This document shows positions 37,321 through 45,899 of a stretch of 64,000 bases of DNA, piece by piece. Source of the DNA: a virus; the IMG/VR virus record IMGVR_UViG_3300006923_000006, positions 99,652 to 163,651 of that record, one strand, 5' to 3'. Below the pieces are notes generated by a model. The model worked only from the letters and a program-made list of their open reading frames with translations, had not been told where the DNA came from and ran no database searches. Positions within the stretch are counted from its first letter, which is position 1, and every line of letters begins with the position of its first letter. A program made the position numbers and the translations under genes.

Positions 37321-37815
37321 TTATACCCTTTCTAAATAAGCAATAAAATACTTGTCTTTTCCAAAACCGTGTGGATATAATTCTCCAGAAAGAGCGAATC
37401 TTAATTTTCGGTTGTTCTTATCGTTAACTAAAACGACTTCATTAGCCTTAATTAACTTATCTGCATCTGATGCGTACCCAATGACTTGCACTGTTCCTTC
37501 TGGGTAGTTGATATTGTCGCCAACCTTTATCCACTTAGGAGTTCTCCAATAGACACGAAGACTAATTTCTTCAGTAGTTTCTGTCTCTTTATATCCTTGT
37601 CCTCCACATAATGGACAATTCCCAAAAGTGAAAGACATTGGACCACCTGTTTTATATACATTTGTACTTCCCCAGTTGCTATAAATACAATTAATACAAG
37701 CTGTTCTAAGAGGAGGATATACTAAAGTACATGAGTCAGCAACTCTACTAGACATCAACGCATCAATTGCGTCATGATAAATAGTAAAAATGTCATCTGG
37801 AATTGAAAATGCCAT
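37321..37815 (-). CDS. Zinc-ribbon head-tail protein
   Basis: 164 residues. Two cysteine pairs, CINC and CPLC with a following CGG, about 30 residues apart, form a likely zinc knuckle. The C-terminal half is a small beta domain (LRVYWRTPKWIKVGDN, KLRFALSGELYPHG). Encoded two bases from the next joining-type gene. Likely a neck component; zinc-ribbon neck proteins occur in several phages. Confidence 0.45.
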   Translation of the reverse strand: MAFSIPDDIFTIYHDAIDALMSSRVADSCTLVYPPLRTACINCIYSNWGSTNVYKTGGPMSFTFGNCPLCGGQGYKETETTEEISLRVYWRTPKWIKVGDNINYPEGTVQVIGYASDADKLIKANEVVLVNDKNNRKLRFALSGELYPHGFGKDKYFIAYLERV

Positions 37816-37823
37816 ATGTTCCT

Positions 37824-38024
37824 CTAACTAGTGTAATAAGTAGTGTCGTCAAATCTATCATGTTTACTTAAAGCAATACCAGACACAGAAATTGTTTGTG
37901 CAAATTCTGGAGCTAAGGTATCACTGTTGCCGTTCATATCAGCATTTACTATAGCATGTCCTTGATTAATGTCGTTGCCAACAATAGGTTTGCCAATTAC
38001 GTCTGATTGAAATTGTCCAGCCAT
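37824..38024 (-). CDS. Small hypothetical structural-region protein
   Basis: 66 residues (MAGQFQSDVIGKPIVGNDIN...), no motif. Preceded by GGAGAATATA and placed between two neck genes in the same direction. Confidence 0.4.
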   Translation of the reverse strand: MAGQFQSDVIGKPIVGNDINQGHAIVNADMNGNSDTLAPEFAQTISVSGIALSKHDRFDDTTYYTS

Positions 38025-38059
38025 TATATTCTCCGATTACTCGTAAAAATACGAGATTA

Positions 38060-38554
38060 TTAGCGAAAAGGACCAAATCTATGGTCGTGGTGTGTATTGG
38101 TAGTTGTATATGGAGCAAGAACAGATTCACCAGGACTATTACTACCTGCTTGATGTTGTAGTTTTGCGTTGTTATAATTGTCACACATTTCATCAAGTTG
38201 TTCTTTAAGTGCATTATATCTTCCTTTAGTATCAATAGTCGAAAAACCATCAACAACTCTAAAGGTTTCAACAGCAGCTTTTTTACATTCTCCGGTTAAA
38301 ATAATACAAGCAGCTTTTATACTAACTAAATTAACAAATCCGTCATCAATACTTGGAGTAGTTGGGTCTGGAGTAATTGCTCTAGTTGCAATATTCAGCG
38401 TATATGTATTGTCAAAATCAACATCGTTTTGTACAAACTGAGCGGCTATAACAATAACTTGCTCGATTTGTCCTGTACTATATGTGCTTCCATCTAAATC
38501 ATTTACTAACCAGCGTATCATATCTGGTATCATATCATGCCAACTCATAGTCAT
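38060..38554 (-). CDS. Head-tail connector-type protein
   Basis: 164 residues, helical (WHDMIPDMIRWLVNDL, QIEQVIVIAAQFVQND, SIKAACIILTGECKKAAVE), with a disordered His-rich C-terminus (TTTNTHHDHRFGPFR). The helical bundle and position behind the capsid genes match adaptor proteins that close the portal. No direct family match by eye. Confidence 0.45.
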   Translation of the reverse strand: MTMSWHDMIPDMIRWLVNDLDGSTYSTGQIEQVIVIAAQFVQNDVDFDNTYTLNIATRAITPDPTTPSIDDGFVNLVSIKAACIILTGECKKAAVETFRVVDGFSTIDTKGRYNALKEQLDEMCDNYNNAKLQHQAGSNSPGESVLAPYTTTNTHHDHRFGPFR

Positions 38555-38557
38555 CTC

Positions 38558-38869
38558 CTATTCGTTACATATTCTTAAGATACCGTCACCAATTAATATC
38601 TGAGAAAGACTAGTAGTAATCGTATGTTCAATACGGTATCGTTTACCATTAGTCCCACCAGCAACATTAAAAGTCACAGTTTGTCCAGAAATTGCTACAC
38701 TTGATATTGTTAAATCGGTTGAAGTATCTCCGTTTAAATACTTCTGAGTAGAAGAATCAACTGAAGATATAGTCTCTGCACTGGTCATTAAATTAGAAAA
38801 ATCCATAGTAAAAGAACGTGTCTCACCAGATTGTTTTTCTAATTCTGTTACAATTTTTGTACTACTCAT
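38558..38869 (-). CDS. Small beta structural protein
   Basis: 103 residues. AISGQTVTFNVAGGTNGKRY is the strand-turn pattern of small Ig-like phage proteins with the core TVTFxVxGGTxGxxY. Probably a virion component. Starts behind a GGAGGTA-type site. Confidence 0.45.
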   Translation of the reverse strand: MSSTKIVTELEKQSGETRSFTMDFSNLMTSAETISSVDSSTQKYLNGDTSTDLTISSVAISGQTVTFNVAGGTNGKRYRIEHTITTSLSQILIGDGILRICNE

Positions 38870-38883
38870 TACCTACCTCCAAA

Positions 38884-39666
38884 TTATGCAGAACTTCCAG
38901 TTGCTCTTAATGTGTAAGTAGTCTTAGCAGGAGCAGTACCAGCAGCTAATGTAAGTTTAAGCCAAATGCCAATATGTGATGCAGCAGCAAGGTCAGCAGT
39001 TGCAGCGTCTAATTCATCTGCAAGTGCTTTGTTAGCACTGTCAAAACCACTACTACCAAGGTCAGTCCCGGTCGGAGCAGTTGTTCTATCGGTACTTGTA
39101 CCAGTATCGTCAATAGCGTCTTCAAGTGCAAAAGTCACATTCCCAGATGGGTCTGCGTTTTCTTGAATTTCAGCACTTAACAAAGACAAGGTAGCATGGT
39201 CGTTTTGAACAAAAATCTTTTCATAAAAATCACGACTAGAACCAGTAGATACATCAGCAGACACATCATAAAAAGGTCTACGTAAAGTTGTAATACCAGC
39301 TTCCATAGTACCAATTGCGGTATAAGTAGGATTATTATTACGAGCAACCGTAATAGTGCCAGTGGTTGTACCACTTAAAGTTACTTTTAATATTCTTTCA
39401 AAAGATTGTGCAGTTGTCACTCTAGTTGTACCAGTAAGTGTTTCAGCCTCACTAACAATACTACCACCACTATCGCGACCATAAATAGTAACGGTTTGTG
39501 TAGTATCACCAGCATTATCGCTCACAACAGAAACAGAATCTGTTGCTGCAATATCTGTAAACACAACTTTAACAGCGGTGTCAATTGCCCCACCTTGTGT
39601 GCCACTATCTGATTCTTGCATGTTAGCACTACCATATACAACAAGGTCTGTATCAGCAATAGCCAT
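38884..39666 (-). CDS. Beta-sandwich virion protein
   Basis: 260 residues, rich in Thr, Ser, Ala and Gly. DSVSVVSDNAGDTTQTVTIY, VSEAETLTGTTRVTT and TGTITVARNNNPTY are Ig-like strands; the second half (VTFALEDAIDDTGTSTDR) is another beta domain. Probably a head fibre or decoration protein, by composition and position. Confidence 0.45.
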   Translation of the reverse strand: MAIADTDLVVYGSANMQESDSGTQGGAIDTAVKVVFTDIAATDSVSVVSDNAGDTTQTVTIYGRDSGGSIVSEAETLTGTTRVTTAQSFERILKVTLSGTTTGTITVARNNNPTYTAIGTMEAGITTLRRPFYDVSADVSTGSSRDFYEKIFVQNDHATLSLLSAEIQENADPSGNVTFALEDAIDDTGTSTDRTTAPTGTDLGSSGFDSANKALADELDAATADLAAASHIGIWLKLTLAAGTAPAKTTYTLRATGSSA

Positions 39667-39681
39667 ATTTATATTCTCCTA

Positions 39682-40866
39682 TTATTTTGTGAAAGTCCAA
39701 GTAGTTGGTCTTTCTTCAAGTATTGATGATTTATTTCTATCAGCTAAATCCCAAATATTAACCCTGGTAGATAATACCCACTGATTATTTCTACTTCCTA
39801 ACGTCCAAGACGTTGTGCGACCACCAAGTATCCAATCTAAAGACTCTCCAGGTATACCCAAAGCGTCTGATAAATGAGATACAGGTATAGTACTATCACT
39901 ATTTAATACCAATAGATTAGACACCAAAACTTGATTATCGCCGTTAATATCCAGTAAATAATCAATCGGTGTCTGAAAATCGGTAGTAACAACTGTTGTG
40001 TCAGCCAAATATGACACAGGAATACTAGAATCAGTATTTACATTTATTAAGTAAGATACAGAAATACCATTGTCTAACAACACATCTAAAACATGACCAA
40101 GAGACATGGTATTATCAATAGAGATGTTTAATAAATAAGACACAGGTATTTGTTTATCTGCGTTTATATCTAAAATATGAGATAAAGAAACACTAGAATC
40201 AGTATTTACGTCTAACAAATAATCAAACAGTGTTTGACCATCTGAAACTATATCTAAAATATGACCAAATGGTATTTGACCATCCGAAACCATATCTAAC
40301 AAATGGTCAATTGGTATCGCAAAATCTGCCGAAATCGCACTTTCAGACAAATAAGACACTGGAATAATACTATTACCGTTAACATCTATTAAATGACTAA
40401 ACGGTATGACCTTATCGCCATTTATATTTGAAGCATAACTAAAAGGTATAACTTTATCGCTGTTAACATCTAAGAGATGCTCAAGATTTATTACTTTATC
40501 AGAATTTATGTCTATTAAATGGCTAAACGGTATAGAATTATCGGAATTTACGTCAATCTGGTAATCAATATTTGTTAGATGGTCCGAGACTAGGTCTAAT
40601 ATATGACCAAACGGAATAGATTTATCTGTGTTAACGTCGATTTTATAACTGAGTGGTATATTTTTATCTTCATTGACTTGTAAAAGATGACCTATAGGAA
40701 TTGAATAATCTTGATTTACATCTAGTATATAGCTAAAAGGCAGTTGTTTATCAGAATTTAAATCTAACGCATGTGATATTGGAATCTGAAAGTCTTGAAA
40801 CACAGTAGTCGCACTATCAACTAAAGCTGATATTGGAGATTCAGATATTGAATGAAAACCTAGCAT
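39682..40866 (-). CDS. Tandem 14-residue repeat protein (virion solenoid?)
   Basis: 394 residues. Residues about 28-327 are some 22 tandem copies of a 14-residue unit typified by IPFSHLIDVNSDKV, with Asp-x-Asn-x-Asp at fixed places, as in calcium-binding loops. Two copies are interrupted by short insertions. The last 54 residues have about six copies of a nine-residue unit (WTLGSRNNQ, WVLSTRVNI). Regular length predicts a stacked beta solenoid. It lies in the head-fibre gene group; function unknown. Confidence 0.6.
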   Translation of the reverse strand: MLGFHSISESPISALVDSATTVFQDFQIPISHALDLNSDKQLPFSYILDVNQDYSIPIGHLLQVNEDKNIPLSYKIDVNTDKSIPFGHILDLVSDHLTNIDYQIDVNSDNSIPFSHLIDINSDKVINLEHLLDVNSDKVIPFSYASNINGDKVIPFSHLIDVNGNSIIPVSYLSESAISADFAIPIDHLLDMVSDGQIPFGHILDIVSDGQTLFDYLLDVNTDSSVSLSHILDINADKQIPVSYLLNISIDNTMSLGHVLDVLLDNGISVSYLINVNTDSSIPVSYLADTTVVTTDFQTPIDYLLDINGDNQVLVSNLLVLNSDSTIPVSHLSDALGIPGESLDWILGGRTTSWTLGSRNNQWVLSTRVNIWDLADRNKSSILEERPTTWTFTK

Positions 40867-40876
40867 TAATTACCTC

Positions 40877-42037
40877 TTATAAAGCAGAGCCCATCATAAA
40901 AGTATTTGTTGTACCACCACCACCACCACCACCACCACCACCACTTTCGTCACTCAGTTCCCACGGAATCATTTCTGCCGAACTAGAATAACAATAAACA
41001 CCCCCATAAAGTTGCGTATCAGGAGCATTAGTATCAGTGTATGGACCAATCGCATTACCATCATGAGAGCCTGAAACATCACTCCCACTTACGTCTGTAA
41101 TCCACTCAACCAAATGGCTACCACCGCTCATCGAGCCAGAAGCAATGGTTGAAAACGTGCCAACAGAATTCAAGTTATGACACCTTAGATACCAATTACC
41201 AGACCACCAATACAACGTATAAAACCATTTTGTTCCAATAAACATCGGAGCGGGCATTCGCACAGCAGGACCAAGGGGAGTCGTCGTACCCCCTGCTATT
41301 ACTGTCCCTGTGCAAGTATGGTCTCCGTCACTAACTCCTGTTTCGCAATGTATTGCTCTGTGACCAGCGCTCTCGTAAATCGAAATTGTGGAACTCATAA
41401 AGTCTGCTGTACAATTGTATCCTGTCCACATATTAACAGGGATTGACGCTGCTACCTCTGTTACGACCGTTGAGGGAGGTAAGGGAGGTCCATCGTCTGT
41501 ATATTGGTCTTGAATCTCTGTCCAATCAAAACCTTTTTTTGTTTGTAAATATAACCATTTGCGAGCTTGAGTTAAGTTACTACGAAGGTCAGCATATCCT
41601 TGTTTTTTTCTAGTGATTACCTCTAAAGCGTGCTCTTTGGTGCGATGAAATCTTTCCCTGTAAAGAACATTACCATCAAAATAAATAGATGATTGTCCCC
41701 TTTTGTTTGGTTCAATTGGATTTGGACCCAAGCTATTACTAATGTCCGCACCTAATGTCATAGCCTCCCACAGTCCCTTTCCCATCTTATTTGCACGAAT
41801 GTTTTGCTTTAAAGAAAAGTATGTGGATAGCTTACTACGCAAAGAACTTGTTATATTTATATTGGCTAAATCTCTACTTTGTCCAATATATTTGTATCTT
41901 GGAGGGGCAACAGCATTATTCAACATAGAAACTACTGCCCGATTTTCAGTAATAAATAACATAGATTTAACGCCGGGGTGGAACCCAGTGTCTTCTATAT
42001 TGTTAGGAGTAGTCGCCTCTGCCATATAAAACTTCAT
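40877..42037 (-). CDS. Virion-region protein with polyglycine linker
   Basis: 386 residues. The N-terminal 160 residues are basic and helical (LANINITSSLRSKLSTYFSL); the C-terminal part is Trp/Tyr-rich and beta (WFYTLYWWSGNWYLRC), resembling a concanavalin-like surface domain. Near the end ten consecutive glycines link a short tail (TTNTFMMGSAL). Overlaps the following gene by one base. Function not recognised. Confidence 0.45.
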   Translation of the reverse strand: MKFYMAEATTPNNIEDTGFHPGVKSMLFITENRAVVSMLNNAVAPPRYKYIGQSRDLANINITSSLRSKLSTYFSLKQNIRANKMGKGLWEAMTLGADISNSLGPNPIEPNKRGQSSIYFDGNVLYRERFHRTKEHALEVITRKKQGYADLRSNLTQARKWLYLQTKKGFDWTEIQDQYTDDGPPLPPSTVVTEVAASIPVNMWTGYNCTADFMSSTISIYESAGHRAIHCETGVSDGDHTCTGTVIAGGTTTPLGPAVRMPAPMFIGTKWFYTLYWWSGNWYLRCHNLNSVGTFSTIASGSMSGGSHLVEWITDVSGSDVSGSHDGNAIGPYTDTNAPDTQLYGGVYCYSSSAEMIPWELSDESGGGGGGGGGGTTNTFMMGSAL

Positions 42038-42354
42038 TATTTAAACACCTCTAAACACTGCCCCATAATCCATGGGTCTATAACATTGTGTTTAATGCTT
42101 TCAAAAATTAAGTTTGCTTGCGAGTCTTCTAAATCTGCTTCACCTTTTAGGTTGACTAATTTAGAAATAATTAAAAATTTTTCATAACGTATGTCTTCAT
42201 TGTCTTTTGAATTTGGTTTTCTTAGAGATTGAATAACAATATCTTTGACTGTTAGGTTTGCTAATATGTTTTTTTCTTCAAGTTTACCAACGACCCTGCA
42301 AATATTTTTTCCATCAATTTCAGTAATTATTTTATCGACATTATAATAGTCCAT
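42037..42354 (-). CDS. Small hypothetical protein
   Basis: 105 residues, acidic and mixed alpha/beta (DKIITEIDGKNICRVVGKLE, LTVKDIVIQSLRKPN). Shares a base with the neighbouring gene. No family recognised. Confidence 0.45.
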   Translation of the reverse strand: MDYYNVDKIITEIDGKNICRVVGKLEEKNILANLTVKDIVIQSLRKPNSKDNEDIRYEKFLIISKLVNLKGEADLEDSQANLIFESIKHNVIDPWIMGQCLEVFK

Positions 42355-42364
42355 CTTTTATTCC

Positions 42365-43561
42365 TTACATATAACCTAAAGAGTATGTTCCACGATAGGT
42401 TGTTCCATCAAAAATAAAACAAACTATATCAGTTCCAGATGTTGATAAAGTAGGTGCCCCAGCAGTACCCCAATCAACACCCATAGGCCAGGAAGCTGTT
42501 CTACTACCTGTCATATCTTGCGTTAATATTAATGTAAAACTACCAACCTCTGCATATGTTGGGTCTGTAAATGTATAAGTAACATTTCCAGTTAGAGTTG
42601 ATAATTGATAATTACTCAAACCCCAATCTATAGTGTCAGAAGTTCCACTGTTTCCGTTATCAAAATAGTCAAAACTAGCAGATTTATAAAACAAAGACTC
42701 GCCGTTTTGTTCAATACGAAAAGCTTCAGCTAATGTACCACCTTCTCCTGTATGAAAAGACAAATAACCATCGTCTTTATTTGTATTGTCAAAACCAGCA
42801 GCAAACTTAATTCTAGCAACTTCTGTGGCATTCCATTCTGCGCTTATTTGATACAATATGTCATCAGCAGAAGCACGATTACTATCTGCTGTCCACACAC
42901 AATCTTCATCTCCTGAATAAATATAAAACCTATCAGAAGCATCAGGAACAGAACCAAAACCAATATTTTCGTTACCCATGTCCATTGTAAAAATATTAGT
43001 ATTTCTAGCGCTACCGCTATCAAGCGTACTTCCGTGTCTAATCAAACCGCCGTCAACATATACTCTATACCACTTATCGTCAGAAGCACCACCATTATCT
43101 ATTAAGTTTAAACTAGCAATATCACCTTCTGCAACAAAACCACACTCATAAGAAGCGTTGTTTATATTTACCCAAGTTCTATTACTTCCAGATGCCCAAC
43201 TAGCTAAATTTTGCGGGTCAGTACCACCAAGACCTAAACTGCCCTCACTGCTTAATACACATAATTTATCAGCAGGACCAGTACTAAACACAGTCAAGGA
43301 ACCAGTAAAACTAACTAAAGCATCGGCATTACTACTCTGTAAAACGGTTGTGCGAGACAATGTGTCTGGAGTAGCGTCTGTAACAGTTCCAAGACCAACT
43401 TCCCAATCTGTTCCGTTGGTTATAGCATAATAGGTTATATTTGTAGTCCCAACACCAGCAACAAACGTTTGGAAACCAGTAGCAGCACCATCTAAGTCTA
43501 ATGTACCAGTCCCAGTAGTAGCACTGGTTTCTTTAACTCTATCAGCAATTACTAATGCCAT
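42365..43561 (-). CDS. Fibre-like virion protein
   Basis: 398 residues from the ATG at 43561, behind GGAG; a longer frame upstream would translate the capsid terminator. The N-terminus ALVIADRVKETSATTGTGTL, then AATGFQTFVAG and GLGTVTDATPDTLSRTTVL is a start common to many phage fibre or head-fibre proteins. The C-terminal half is a beta domain with tyrosine- and glycine-rich turns (GNVTYTFTDPTYAEVGSFTL). Next to the capsid gene, so head fibre is likely. Confidence 0.6.
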   Translation of the reverse strand: MALVIADRVKETSATTGTGTLDLDGAATGFQTFVAGVGTTNITYYAITNGTDWEVGLGTVTDATPDTLSRTTVLQSSNADALVSFTGSLTVFSTGPADKLCVLSSEGSLGLGGTDPQNLASWASGSNRTWVNINNASYECGFVAEGDIASLNLIDNGGASDDKWYRVYVDGGLIRHGSTLDSGSARNTNIFTMDMGNENIGFGSVPDASDRFYIYSGDEDCVWTADSNRASADDILYQISAEWNATEVARIKFAAGFDNTNKDDGYLSFHTGEGGTLAEAFRIEQNGESLFYKSASFDYFDNGNSGTSDTIDWGLSNYQLSTLTGNVTYTFTDPTYAEVGSFTLILTQDMTGSRTASWPMGVDWGTAGAPTLSTSGTDIVCFIFDGTTYRGTYSLGYM

Positions 43562-43579
43562 AGTACTACTCCATATAAT

Positions 43580-43613
43580 AAAAAAACCTGTGGCAGCTAG
43601 TGCCACCACAGGT
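43580..43613 (-). terminator. Intrinsic terminator after major capsid gene
   Basis: Perfect 8-bp stem ACCTGTGG/CCACAGGT with an inner TGGCA/TGCCA alternative pairing and a seven-base T-run on the minus strand. Ends the capsid transcript ahead of the fibre-like gene. Confidence 0.9.
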
Positions 43614-43647
43614 AATAATTTATTTTACCTAGTATATAAACGTTTGA

Positions 43648-44664
43648 TTAGAACGAACCTAGGATAACACGTCTGTTGTCAAGTACAGCAAAACCTAGTT
43701 CAGCCCAACCGTAGAAACCAGCACGCTGGAATCTATGCAAAGCAGGGTCACTAAAGATGCTTACTTCTTGCTTAACAGGCATCAAGAAGGAATCATTAGC
43801 AGAAAGGTCAAGACCAACAACCAATTCAAGGTCAGAACCTTGGATACTAGCACCAAGCTGGTTGGTGAAGTAAAGTTGATATTCTTGGTTTTCACCAAAT
43901 TCATCCAAGTCATGCAAGTTAATGCCGAATACGCGAGTGATTGATGCACTGTTATCACTTGCCATGAAAATTTCACGACGGGTAAAGTCATCAACTTGGT
44001 CAAGACCCCAGTTGCGAATGTCTTCCAACATTTCAGGCGAACCGTAAAGGTCAGTCAAACGACCACGACGAAGGCTACCAGTGTTACCACCAGCATTACG
44101 TCTCATGATTGTTTTCATCAAACTTACCAATCTCTTAGTAAATTGACCAGCAGTAGCATCACCATCGAAAACCAAAATGTTACGGTCAGCACCAGCACTC
44201 AAGAGTGTATGCCATCCACTATCATTGACTTTCTTAACGAAACCACCTTCCATGACTTGCAAAGCGCGAGCAACAATATCCCAGCGGCCTTCACGAGCAT
44301 AGCGAAGCAACCAGTCGATACTTGAGGTAATTCCAAAAGTAGGAACTTGAACGTAGTCACCTTCGACTTGACGTTCAGGAATACGACCGTTACCAGGATT
44401 GGTATAAGCAACATGGTCATCTTCTGTACCAGGAGCTAAAAGGTCAAGAGGAAACTCTACAGAAGTTCCAGGTTCCATAACCATGGTTTCGTAGATATTA
44501 CCCAAGACATCTCCGACCAAAACGCCTTCACGAAGAGGCTTTTCTAAAGCAGATGCCAATTCAGCTTGTGCTTTCAAGGCAATAGCTTGGTCAGTTGCGT
44601 GACCAGACTGACGGATTAAGTCAAGTGTCACGTCATCAGGTCTTTTAAAAGTATTAGTTGTCAT
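43648..44664 (-). CDS. Major capsid protein (HK97 fold)
   Basis: 338 residues. The N-terminal helical arm, GTSVEFPLDLLAPGTEDD, VQVPTFGITSSIDWLLRYAR (E-loop and spine region), VSLMKTIMRRNAGGNTG, and the ending LHRFQRAGFYGWAELGFAVL are typical of HK97-fold capsids of large siphophages. Located after decoration and scaffold genes and followed by a strong terminator, which fits its copy number. Confidence 0.85.
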   Translation of the reverse strand: MTTNTFKRPDDVTLDLIRQSGHATDQAIALKAQAELASALEKPLREGVLVGDVLGNIYETMVMEPGTSVEFPLDLLAPGTEDDHVAYTNPGNGRIPERQVEGDYVQVPTFGITSSIDWLLRYAREGRWDIVARALQVMEGGFVKKVNDSGWHTLLSAGADRNILVFDGDATAGQFTKRLVSLMKTIMRRNAGGNTGSLRRGRLTDLYGSPEMLEDIRNWGLDQVDDFTRREIFMASDNSASITRVFGINLHDLDEFGENQEYQLYFTNQLGASIQGSDLELVVGLDLSANDSFLMPVKQEVSIFSDPALHRFQRAGFYGWAELGFAVLDNRRVILGSF

Positions 44665-44708
44665 TATAAGATATCTCCCTTATATATTAACTATTATCGT
44701 AACAAAAG

Positions 44709-45173
44709 TTACGGAAGGTTGACAGACACTTTAGCAAACCCAAGTTCGTTTATAGTACTATGAAAAGTACCAATCTTAGGACTAGCAGCAGCACCAGTGT
44801 TTACGTTAGTAATACGGCCTTCAGCGCCAAGATATGCACCTTGACCGGCAGTAACGGTAATACCAGAAGCTAAGTGGTCAGTAGTAACTTGACCTTTAAC
44901 AAGAATGGTAACTTTACCACCCTGTTGTCTTTCTTCTTTGTGCCAGTTTTCATGTTGGCGAGTCAAGTCAAGGTTAACAACCTCACTTAACAAGATACCA
45001 ACAGGAGTAGCACCAGACGGTGAAGTGTCGTAATGGACAGCTTGAACACTTTGGTCCATAGCAGCACCAGAACCAGCAGTCAGAACAGAAACCACACCAC
45101 CACGGTTAGCTGTTTGATTCATGAAATAATCGATACTTGTATCGATTGTTACTCTATCAGGTTTTAAAGCCAT
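44709..45173 (-). CDS. Head decoration-like protein
   Basis: 154 residues, beta-rich: ANRGGVVSVLTAGSGAAMDQ, VGILLSEVVNLD, KVTILVKGQVTTDHLASG, TVTAGQGAYLGAEGRITNV. The LxKGxVxTDxL pattern and the position between scaffold and capsid resemble capsid-stabilising proteins in other phages. Function inferred. Confidence 0.55.
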   Translation of the reverse strand: MALKPDRVTIDTSIDYFMNQTANRGGVVSVLTAGSGAAMDQSVQAVHYDTSPSGATPVGILLSEVVNLDLTRQHENWHKEERQQGGKVTILVKGQVTTDHLASGITVTAGQGAYLGAEGRITNVNTGAAASPKIGTFHSTINELGFAKVSVNLP

Positions 45174-45200
45174 TATTAATTTCTCCCTTAAATAAAAGGT

Positions 45201-45899
45201 TTATTCTTCTTCGTTCTGTTTGATAGAAGCAGTTGATTTAAGAACCGTACCTTGTAACCACGATGCAGCAGCCTTTCTAGCACTAGTAGTTGCATCTTCG
45301 CCACCAGCAGACATGTCAATATCACCTTCTTCTTCTTTAGCGTCTTCCAAACCTGCTTCTGCATTTTCTGCATCATCAGATTCTTTATCTTCTTCAGAAG
45401 CTTCAGACTTATCTTCTTTTTTATCTTCGTCTTTTTTGTCTTTTTTGTCGTCTTCTTTTTTAGCTTCGACTTTCGGCAAAGCATCAACAAATTCAGCAAA
45501 GACTTCTTCAGAAACTTCAGCGAATTTCACCAAAACCTCTTCTTTTCTTTCATCAGAAAGACTAGTAGTTGCCAAAGCAGCCATACGTACAGCTTGTTTA
45601 GCTTCTGCTTTCATGTCTTCCAATTCTTTCGCAATACCTTCGTTACTTTTGTTTGCTTCCGCAATTTCAGTATCCAAAGCTTGAATGCGTGTTTCGTTTT
45701 CAGTGTTTGCTTCTTTTTGAGCAGCAACACTACTTTCTAACTCCTGCTTGTCATTAGTAAGACTAGCAACAGAATCTTTCAATTCTTTGACTTCTTGTTC
45801 AACAGCTTTTTGGGCAGCTACTTGAGCAGCACTTTCGGCTTTTTGAAGTTTGTCTTGCAAAGCATTGAATTCGGCTTCTGTATAAGTTCTATCAGCCAT
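45201..45899 (-). CDS. Internal in-frame start: free scaffold protein
   Basis: The ATG at 45899 is residue 278 of the protease-scaffold gene and has an AAGGAG site eight bases upstream (45908-45913), stronger than usual for an internal codon. Translation from it gives 232 residues (MADRTYTEAEFNALQDKLQK...), a pure coiled-coil scaffold. This is the lambda C/Nu3 arrangement. Confidence 0.6.
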   Translation of the reverse strand: MADRTYTEAEFNALQDKLQKAESAAQVAAQKAVEQEVKELKDSVASLTNDKQELESSVAAQKEANTENETRIQALDTEIAEANKSNEGIAKELEDMKAEAKQAVRMAALATTSLSDERKEEVLVKFAEVSEEVFAEFVDALPKVEAKKEDDKKDKKDEDKKEDKSEASEEDKESDDAENAEAGLEDAKEEEGDIDMSAGGEDATTSARKAAASWLQGTVLKSTASIKQNEEE

